Part shown: positions 56,800 through 64,000 of the stretch, one piece after another
Position numbering within the stretch: position 1 is the stretch's first letter
Layout: every line of letters starts with the position of its first letter
DNA from: Cristatella mucedo
Taxonomy: Eukaryota > Bryozoa > Phylactolaemata > Cristatellidae
DNA length: 64,000 bases
NCBI GenBank assembly: GCA_009760855.2
Contig: WPIO01000007.1
Location: forward strand, 1,615,001-1,679,000
Reading direction: 5' to 3'
Translations under genes and position numbers: made by a program
The notes under the pieces: model-generated
The model's database searches: none
Seen by the model: the letters and a program-made list of their open reading frames with translations, nothing else
Told to the model about the DNA's origin: nothing

Positions 56800-58135
56800 C
56801 CCATAATTAGTAGTCTGTTTTAGCATAATTTAATTTAAGGAGGTTTGCTGCCATCTAAGTGTGAATTATAGCAATCTTAACGCAAGAGAGCTGAGGGATT
56901 TTGAGGTACTGGAAGTCGTGGGAGTATCAAAGCATAAGCCAAAAAAGGAAAAAAATAAAAAGACATCAAAAGCTGCTGCATAAAAGTGAAAACCAGCTTC
57001 CATGCTGCATGTATTGATGATATCCATACATGGATGGCAGTAACATTTCTTAAATTGAATGATGATACAACCAACCTACTAGTTATGGGTAAACCAAGTG
57101 TGATTCAAAAATTGGAAAGGCTAACGCTCAAAATCGGCTCTGCCAGCATATCTCCTGTTGAATCTGCACGAATTCCAGGTGTCATGTTCCAAAGTGACCT
57201 GTCATCAGACGACCACATCAGCTCCACAGTCAAGTCTGCCTACTTTCAGCTGCATATCATTAATAAAATTTGGGCTTGTTTAGACAGAGATACCACATTT
57301 AAATTAGTCTATGCATTTGTGACATCCCGTCTTGACTTCTGTAACTCACTGCTTGCTGGTCTACCGGCCTGTGCAATCAGGTGCTTACAGCTTGTGCAAA
57401 ACTCTGCAGCTAGGCTTGTCTGTAGTGAGCGTCGCAGTTGCCACATCACAGCACTTATCGCTGACCTGCGCTGGCTCCCATTCAAGCAAACATCGACTTC
57501 AAGGTTTTGTCACTCACTTTTAGGTCCCTTCATTCTTTGGCTCTAGTCTACCAATCATATCTACACCCCACCAGGCTAAGCATCGTACCACCAGGTTTTC
57601 TGAGTCACATCGTATAGCTATACCTCTTACGACCCTCAAAGCCTTTGGAGACCGTGCCTTTAGTTCGTATGCTCCAAAGCCTGTAACTCACTTCCGATTG
57701 GCTTCACGACGTCCCTTGACTTGACGACATTTAAAAGAAGCTAAAAACACACCTGTTTATCCCAGCATGCATTGGGTCCTTGTTATTTGTCCTTCGTGGA
57801 TTTGAATCCAGCATTTGGGTGATCCTTTATTGCCAACACAATGCTAGGGTGATAACCAAGGTTTTTCTGCTGCCATACAAATGAGGCTATTCACCCTAAG
57901 ATTTTTGTGTTTTTACATGCTGACACTGCATGCTGCCACCAAGCATATTTAAATTTTGACACTGTGCATGTCACCTCTAACCATGTTTATGCTTGTTGAC
58001 ATTGTGCATATTACTAGTAACCATTTTAGCATGCGTCCTTTTCAGCAAATGGAAAGTACCTTCACAGAGGTTAAATTCTCTGATGGCTTAATGCAAATAC
58101 ATTGCTATTATTGTTAGTGTTTATTATTGTTATTT
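56800..58135 (+). mobile_element. LINE-A RT to 3' tail, with internal SINE-B
   Basis: A 186-codon stretch (56,986-57,546) is open: HAACIDDIHTWMAVTFLKLN, TNLLVMGKPSVIQKLERLTL, SDLSSDDHISSTVKSAYFQL, SAARLVCSERRSCHITALIA. It then frameshifts. A SINE-B remnant (57,797-57,905; GGATTTGAATCCAGC, ACAAATGAGGCTATTCACC) interrupts the 3' UTR, which resumes with TGACACTGCATGCTGCC and ends in a weak stem-loop and ATT tail. Confidence 0.85.
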
Positions 58136-58224
58136 TTTTATTGTTTGATCTTTCTGTCATACCCTAAGGTACAAAGTATTAAGTATTTGCTGCAATACTG
58201 CACACTCTCTCTCTCTCTATGCAG

Positions 58225-58384
58225 GTTCGGGTGTTTAGAGGCGTGCCGGGCTCTTGTGACCGAGGGTGGCTGTTCACCTAACGTCGTCACCTTAGACGAC
58301 AGCTCGACTCCTCTACACTTCGCAGCTATCAGTGGACAGCGCTTCGTCGTCGAGTTCCTAATCTCTCTCGATGCCACGGACGTG
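58225..58384 (+). CDS. KRIT1: KRIT1-like, exon 7 (ankyrin repeats)
   Basis: Acceptor CTCTCTCTATGCAG, donor GTAAGG, phases 2 and 0. Reads FGCLEACRALVTEGGCSPNV, then STPLHFAAISGQRFVVEFLI. Matches the KRIT1 repeat (Y)GKVEATRILLEKGKCNPNL and SPLHFAAGGGHAEIVQILL. Residues about 362-415. Strongest single match to KRIT1 in the window together with exon 5. Confidence 0.95.
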
Positions 58385-58569
58385 GTAAGGCCTTTGGCCG
58401 ATTTAATGTTCTTGCGTTTTTAAATAGGAAATATGAAAAAAGGCAGTCAGTGAGTTCGTTGCGCTTACAGAGAAGAACTGCCGCCTAAAAATCCCTTGAT
58501 TGGAGACCCAGCTAGGCGAGGCAGTGACGTCATCTAGACTCATGACGGCCATTAAGGTTCATTCAATCC

Positions 58570-58705
58570 GTCTCTGAACTCTGAACGTCAAGCACCTTTG
58601 GAGACCACGCCTCTAGTTCGTATGCTCCCAAAGCCTGGAACTCACTCCCGATGCACATCACAATGTCCCGTGACACGACGACATTTAATGCTTGAAACAA
58701 ACCTT
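58570..58705 (+). mobile_element. LINE-A C-terminal scrap
   Basis: CCTTTGGAGACCACGCCTCTAG, CTCCCAAAGCCTGGAACTC, GACGACATTTAATGC. Abuts an oppositely oriented LINE-A tail. Confidence 0.75.
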
Positions 58706-58710
58706 GTCTT

Positions 58711-58920
58711 TATAATAATAATAACAATAGTGCACTTGATAAAGCACCCTCAGAGAACTCAATCTCTTTCTAGGCACTTTACATTCGCTGCAAAGGAAAC
58801 ACGGTTGAGTGGTGAGTGGTATAATGCTTGGTGAAAAACATGAATAACATGGTTAGGGGTGACATGCACAGGGTCAGCATGCAAGTGTGATGAGTGGCAG
58901 CATGCACAGTGTCAGCACGC
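58711..58920 (-). mobile_element. LINE-A 3' end, minus strand
   Basis: Plus-strand view: AATAATAATAACAATAGTGC, stem-loop GAGAACTCAATCTCTTTC, 3' UTR up to GTGTCAGCACGC, where the next copy's tail starts. Confidence 0.88.
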
Positions 58921-59655
58921 TTAATAATAAGAATAATAATAATGCACTTGATAAAGCGCCCTCAGAGAACTCAATCTCTCTCTAGGCACTTTACATTTGC
59001 TGCAAAGGGAAATACAATTGAATGGTAAGTAAAATCATGCTTGAAAAACAAACAAAATGAATAACATGGTTAGGGGTGACATGCTCAGGGTCAGCATGCA
59101 AATGTGGTTAGTGGCAGCATGCACAGTGTCAGCACGCATAAGCACATCAAGGACGAATCACAGGGATCCACTAAATGCTGTCCTACATAGGTGTGCTTTT
59201 AAGTTCCTTTTAAATGTGGTCTGGTCAGGGGATGTTCTGACGCAGGTCGGGAGGGAGTTCCAGGCTTTGGGAGCGTATGAACTAAATGCACGGTCTCCAA
59301 AGGATTTGAGCTTTGTACGAGGTATTTGTAGACTGCTGGATTCCGAAAAGCGTGTGGTACGATGCTTGGCCTGATGGGGTAGTATATCTGACAGATAGGC
59401 TGGAGCCATAGAATGAAGGGACCTAAAAGTGAGAGACAAAACCTTGAAGTCAATCCATTGCTTGACTGGTAGCCAGTGCAGGTCGGCGAGAAGTGGAGTA
59501 ATGTGGCAACTGCGACGCTCACGACAGACAAGCCTAGCAGCAGAGTTTTGCACCAGCTGCAATCGCCTGATCGCACATGCTGGTAGGTCAGTAAGCAGTG
59601 AGTTGCAGAAGTCAAGACGGGATGTCACGAACACGCTTAAGCACATAAAGGACGA
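58921..59655 (-). mobile_element. LINE-A C-terminus to tail, well preserved
   Basis: A 170-codon minus-strand frame (59,670 down to 59,158) is uninterrupted and nearly identical to the end of the 46.3-kb copy: FVTSRLDFCNSLLTDLPACA, LHWLPVKQWIDFKVLSLTFR, FKRNLKAHLCRTAFSGSL. The 3' UTR, stem-loop and tail are at the left end. A short inverted LINE-A scrap follows at 59,636-59,710. Confidence 0.92.
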
Positions 59656-59710
59656 ATAACAGGGACCCACTAAAGGCAGTCATAAATAGGTGCGTTTTGA
59701 AGTTCTTTAT

Positions 59711-59892
59711 AAATAATTGTCTTGTGAATCGTCTTTCATGTGCATATGCCTGCTTACACTGCCTGCTGCTTACGAATGTTACCACCAATCATTTGGTTAT
59801 GCTTTCTATACAACATCTGCAAAATGCCTAGAAGAGATCCAGTTCTCTGAGGGCACTATGCAAATGTATTATTATTATCATTACTATTATTA
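59711..59892 (+). mobile_element. LINE-A-like 3' UTR and tail, divergent
   Basis: CTTGTGAATCGTCTTTCATG, GCCTGCTGCTTACGAATG, ATGCCTAGAAGAGATCCAGTT stem-loop, ATTATTATC tail. Closer to the 32.5-kb copy than to the young copies. Confidence 0.7.
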
Positions 59893-60551
59893 GTGACGTT
59901 TGGAATCTACCTGGGTGTGTTCAGCTCCTTATAGGTAGCTTTCAGCGATACCAATCTTCAGTGACAAACAAATTATGCCCTTTTACAGCTTTCTTGCTTA
60001 TGAAATGCTAATGTATGAGCAATATTCAGCAACACCAGCAGCAGCATTGCCGGGTCTTGCTTCCTTAGTTGTCCGAGGCAAGTGAGTGAAGCTGGGTTGT
60101 CTAAACTACCTGCTTTTTATCTCCACTCACATCTAGCATTGCCCAAAGAATCTGTACCTCTTGAGGATGCCGTGTATGTGATTTCCGGTTTAGATCCAAG
60201 CCATTGTTCAATCAGAGGCATTGCTTTTAACTTTGAACTAACCCGACTTTGCTAAGTCTTGTAGGCTGTGCCCTTTATGAGCGTGCTAAGTTTCAGATCC
60301 GGTTGCCGTTTGACCAGATCAAGGGCTAACGTGAAGCTGAGGTTAGAAAGTTGAGCTTTCGAATCTTGCGTGCATAGCCTGCAGGATTTTGGCCCTCAAC
60401 CGCTAAACTAGTAGTACTGATATTGGCGCATCTGCGGTGCCCAATCTTCTACCCTTTCTCGGGGACGTGCTGCAACTGGTTTGGTTTTCTCGGCAATCGC
60501 ACCGAGCTGAAGAGAGCTGAATGGTCTCTGCACATGCTGTTCTACTCGTAG

Positions 60552-60659
60552 AACTGCCTGAACAAGGATAAGAAATCGCCACTGAGCCTGTGCGAGAAAG
60601 CCACCCAGCCAAAGTTTATTCATTGCAAGGAGACTCTCCAGCGGGCTATGGATCGGCCG
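60552..60659 (+). CDS. KRIT1: KRIT1-like, exon 8 (end of ankyrin repeats)
   Basis: Acceptor TTCTACTCGTAG, donor GTATGA, phases 0 and 0. Reads NCLNKDKKSPLSLCEKATQ, then KETLQRAMDRP, matching DQQGRSPLNICEENKQ...AAKLLKEAINKP of KRIT1 with the same spacing from the previous exon. Residues about 416-451. Confidence 0.88.
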
Positions 60660-61007
60660 GTATGATTCGAGCTCTCACTATGTCGCTTCCTCTGGCATGG
60701 AATAGCATTGAGACACCCGTTTGCATCTGCACTGTCTGCGGATGCGATTTCGAGTGGCCTTGCATCAGTAGCTGTCGCAAAGCACAACTTCGCTTGCAGG
60801 CATGCCTTCTTGACATCGTGAGATTATTTGACAACTCGAAGGTTCCTGCGAAGTTGGCAGGGTTGCCTTTGCCCGTGTGAAGCCATTGATCGGCTCGTGT
60901 GTGCTCATGCTTTCCCAGTGGCTCCTGAGCATGCTGCCATGGTTTCTTTAGCTGAGCCTTGCAAACTCATAGGCTAGCAATTTTTCTCTCGTGCTCCTGT
61001 CTTGCAG

Positions 61008-61082
61008 CTGAGCAGCTGGAGTGAGCTGTGCAAAAATAGATTTTTTGCTGCATTTCCCCAGATTGAAGCATTGAGACGAGCG
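61008..61082 (+). CDS. KRIT1: Probable extra in-frame KRIT1 exon (25 codons)
   Basis: A strong acceptor (CTCGTGCTCCTGTCTTGCAG) and a GTAAGA donor bracket exactly 75 bases, open in the phase (0/0) that neighbouring exons require. Reads LSSWSELCKNRFFAAFPQIE, then ALRRA. Vertebrate KRIT1 has no counterpart, since the ankyrin end runs straight into FERM there. It could be a constitutive linker exon, an alternative exon, or a chance match. Confidence 0.5.
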
Positions 61083-61454
61083 GTAAGAAGATTGCTAACA
61101 AAATGAATTGCTGACTGGTGTATTTTCTCTAGTTCAGAAGTAGCGGTAAGCCTTGAGCATATGGCAGTGCTGCTCCACTGACAACCTGACCTACAGGTGC
61201 CGGACTTACAGTCTGTACGAGTGTATTTCAGCTGTATCCACACAGAGTAAATGACCGGGAAGGACAGTGTACATAGAAATAGGGCAGAGTTTATGCTGTG
61301 CAGCTAATCCTAGGGACTCACCGAGTGATAACGTCAAATAGTACTCAGCCAGGAGCTAAGAAATGTGTCTTTATTAGAATAATACAAAAAGACACAGGCA
61401 GATCGTCCACATACACTAAATAGTTCTAACGGTCAACGTCAGATTGAGAAATAG

Positions 61455-61605
<151 letters not shown>

Positions 61606-62113
61606 AGAAAGGGGCAACAAGGGATGCAAGAGTAAGAATTAGAGGAGCAAGTTGAGTGCCATAAAGAAGAGAGTCTCATTATGCCAGACTGAGTTCAAAA
61701 GGACTGCAGCAAGCCGACCATGATCTAACCACTTCTTGGTTGAACTTAGTCGAGTAGGTCATAGAGGATTAGACGAGAGCAATGGCCAGGCAAGTGTTAT
61801 CTCGATGCGATGTCTCCATTGTTGCCTCAACCCTGCACTGTAAGCCTGCAGATGTCTCACAGCAGAGCTTTTGATTGTGAGACCTTTGACTCTCCATCCT
61901 CCAGCTTGTTTTCTGATCTCTGTGGTGACAGGATGGAATGCATCCAGCTGCATTTTTACTGCAAGTGGCCAAGCCAGCCGGGTTGCCGAATCGCCTCCAC
62001 CTGTTTCCTGCTCTAGCGGTAGTACATTGTGTTCAGCAGGGGTGAAGTAGAACACTGGATAATGCAAGCAGTGTAGAAGTAGGTGGTAAACTATGAACTA
62101 ACCCTCTCATTAG

Positions 62114-62167
62114 ATTCTCGGCGAAATTGACCCTTCATTTGATGGATGCCTACCAAGTCTCCGAATG
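62114..62167 (+). CDS. KRIT1: Probable extra in-frame KRIT1 exon (18 codons)
   Basis: Acceptor CCCTCTCATTAG and donor GTGAGT bracket 54 bases, phase 0/0, with no stop: ILGEIDPSFDGCLPSLRM. Like the 75-base segment, it fits in frame between exons 8 and 9 and has no vertebrate counterpart. Confidence 0.45.
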
Positions 62168-62569
62168 GTGAGTTTCCTTATTGCCTTACTGTTGTTGCTG
62201 AATTTATTTTATTGGGCGTTTAAACGGCAGAACCCAAAGCAAGTCTCCATTTTTCAGTTTGCTAACTTAGGCATTCATCCAGTTTGCTGTCTCCTTTGCT
62301 TGACTGCTGTCTTAAGGGGTCTTCAGGTGAAGCAAGCTGTCGGACGATTTTTAGAATAATCCAATTTATGCCTAAGTGATTAGGAGTGAAGCCTAAGCCA
62401 TTTTTAGCAGGGTCAGCTCTGGCTAACTGTACAACTGTTCTGCACCTTTGATGCTGCCTTTGATGGTTTTGAAGCTGCTAACTGGTGATGGGTCTGCCTT
62501 TAGTGTGCATAATATTTAAAGAAGTTAGATTCATTGCTACGAAATGCCGATCTTTGTGCCGGGGAGCTA

Positions 62570-62740
62570 GCAGCAAGTCTTAATCCAGGGGTAACGTGGT
62601 CACTCTTCACTACCAAGGTCGTGGGTTTGAGTCCGGCAGTGGGCAATCCTTTATCGCCTACTGCAAGCGATGGTGATAGCCACAAAGGCTCCTTTGCTGC
62701 CATATAAATGAGGCTGCCAAATCAGCTAAGCTAAAAATAA
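62570..62740 (+). mobile_element. SINE-B, plus strand
   Basis: Box B AAGGTCGTGGGTTTGAGTCC, CAATCCTTTATCGCC, GCAAGCGATGGTGATAGCC, GCCATATAAATGAGGCTGCC, AATCAGCTAAGC. Box A is eroded. It shows the uninterrupted body that is split at 53.5 kb. Confidence 0.8.
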
Positions 62741-63409
62741 AGGGGAATACTTGTTTTGGCCAAGAAGAAACTCAACTGATACTGCTGCTGGAGAATAAAG
62801 GACTAACTCATGACACTAGGGACCTAAGCTGCCGTGCGTTCGCTGAAAGACATAGTATGCCGAGCAACGCCGAGTTAGCATATTCATTCATATATGTACG
62901 ATGAATTTGTTTCGCCTTTCCATACGTGGCTTAATCTTTGAAAAATAGACTAAGCCTTGCATTTTTTACTCGAAAAGAAAATTTTAATAATCGTTAAGTT
63001 TTATGTGAAACATGAGCTACTTCGTTGAAAATTGGTATAACTAGATATACTAGCCAGTTTTCTACCTAAATAGTTTTTGGTCCAACGACACGCCCCTTCA
63101 CTCAATAGGTGACACTTTAGAACAGGCAACTTAGGTCTGGTCCTGCCTGTGTCCCCTGTTCAAGAGTTTATCTGTCTCAATAATAATATCGACGTGTTCA
63201 CAGGCCTATCCGGTCGTGGCTACAGTTGTGTAGCTGCAGTGTTAGCAAGCGTGAGGCTTGGGCACTGAGGCGTCTAGATCTCTGGTTGGTACTTGCCTCA
63301 TTACTTCTGCTTCGGTGCCCAATATTTGTTGCTAATTTATGAATTTAGACACGCACTCATGATGCCGAAGCATTGACAGACTCTTGACAGCAAATTCTTG
63401 TATTTTAAG
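62740..63409. other. KRIT1 intron, no recognised content
   Basis: AT-leaning intronic sequence; no repeat family or exon seen. Confidence 0.5.
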
Positions 63410-63581
63410 TACAAACAGGTCACTGTGCAGTTGCTGGACAGTGGAGAGCCGCTGACTCTCAAGCTGGTTTCGGACGACAAGACGACCGTGCAGCAGCTGC
63501 ATCAGCAGGCCATGAAGGAGCTGAGGCTGACTAAGGCCTACGAGTCGTACTTTACACTGTGGATCTGCTCGGAAAACTTGC
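63410..63581 (+). CDS. KRIT1: KRIT1-like, exon 9 (FERM F1 start)
   Basis: Acceptor TTGTATTTTAAG, donor GTGAGT, phases 0 and 1. Reads YKQVTVQLLDSGEPLTLKL, TTVQQLHQQAMKELRL and SYFTLWICSENL, matching YEKVRIYRMDGSYRSVELK, TTVQQIMEGMRL and QYFTIWICSENL of KRIT1. This is the ubiquitin-like F1 lobe of the FERM domain, which in vertebrates contributes to Rap1 binding. The next exon should start with two bases completing a codon; I could not identify it before the window ends, so F2 and F3 lie beyond. Confidence 0.95.
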
Positions 63582-64000
63582 GTGAGTTCGACGGCCTGCC
63601 CTGTTCGTGCGCACGTGTGCTAGTATCACGGTGTGCAAAGCTTGAGAAGCTTGGTTCTATTTCGCCTTCGATTTTTGTGAGAGGTTGAATCTGCTTCAGT
63701 TTCATTGTGCAAAGCCGATGCAGCACGACTTAGGCACAACTCGGTTCATCGAGCATCCATCCGCAATGACCTTCTCGGAGAAAACCGAGCAAGCAATTCT
63801 GAATGCACTCTGGGATTTAAAATCAGATGGTTAGATACCACTGGTATCAGGCTTTTTCGGTCACAAGCTGAGCTGCAGCTGCTGGCAGGTTTGTTGTGGA
63901 CAGTTGGTTGTTTATTGTAATCTAGTGATTGGAAATGCAGCCCTAGGCCCGACTGCGCAGCAACCGGAGGGATGCTCATCTCTGTAATGCAGTAATCTTA
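63582..64000 (+). other. KRIT1 intron running off the window
   Basis: No convincing further exon. An open stretch from about 63,724 has a weak acceptor and does not resemble KRIT1 F1/F2. Confidence 0.5.

Noticed and set aside
63705-63920. Next KRIT1 exon after exon 9
   Set aside because: Open in the right phase from a weak acceptor, but the peptide does not resemble the F1/F2 region of KRIT1.

Overview
This is nuclear DNA from an animal. Two animal gene families can be read as spliced exons with GT/AG borders and matching phases: a Wnt ligand (minus strand, left edge) and a KRIT1/CCM1-type scaffold (plus strand, from 48.6 kb past the right edge). Both are clearly divergent from vertebrate versions, so an invertebrate is likely, possibly an early-branching one such as a sponge. 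The lineage is an inference and is not settled by the sequence. Nothing suggests bacterial, viral or organellar origin.

Layout. At 1-6 kb there are two Wnt exons around a 5.66-kb repeat-filled intron. At 6-10 kb there is a very GC- and CpG-rich block, probably a promoter/5' region, with hairpins and a (CT)n tract. At 10-14.5 kb there are fragments of a non-LTR retrotransposon (called LINE-B here). At 14.7-19.6 kb there is a diverged ~205-bp satellite with higher-order structure, abutting a degraded LTR-retrotransposon gag/protease. At 21.5-25.4 kb there are more LINE-B copies, including the most complete one. A second satellite array lies at 27.6-29.4 kb. The 29-46 kb part is mostly unannotatable DNA with LINE and SINE pieces, a remnant resembling Polinton-type DNA polymerase B, a G-rich inverted minisatellite pair, and a perfect tRNA-Glu(CTC) cloverleaf that may head a SINE. 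At 46.3-47.6 kb there is a well-preserved minus-strand copy of a second LINE family (LINE-A).

From 48,621 the KRIT1-like gene runs rightwards: N-terminal region, NPxY region, ankyrin repeats and start of FERM in nine homology-supported exons, plus two probable in-frame extra exons with no human counterpart. Its introns are filled with LINE-A, LINE-B and SINE-B copies in both orientations, including nested insertions. A short minus-strand reading frame starts 85 bp upstream of the KRIT1 start codon and may be a divergent neighbour.

LINE-A is recognised by a 3' stem-loop (GCGCC...CTCTGAGGGCGC) followed by (ATT)n. LINE-B ends in a different 3' UTR. SINE-A is tRNA-like and carries a LINE-A-like tail. 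SINE-B is tRNA-like with a body ending AATGAGGCTG..AATCAGCTAA. Wnt and KRIT1 act in unrelated contexts (secreted signalling; junction and small-GTPase scaffolding), and no functional link between them is implied. Repeat boundaries are by eye and accurate to tens of bases; exon borders are given to the base.
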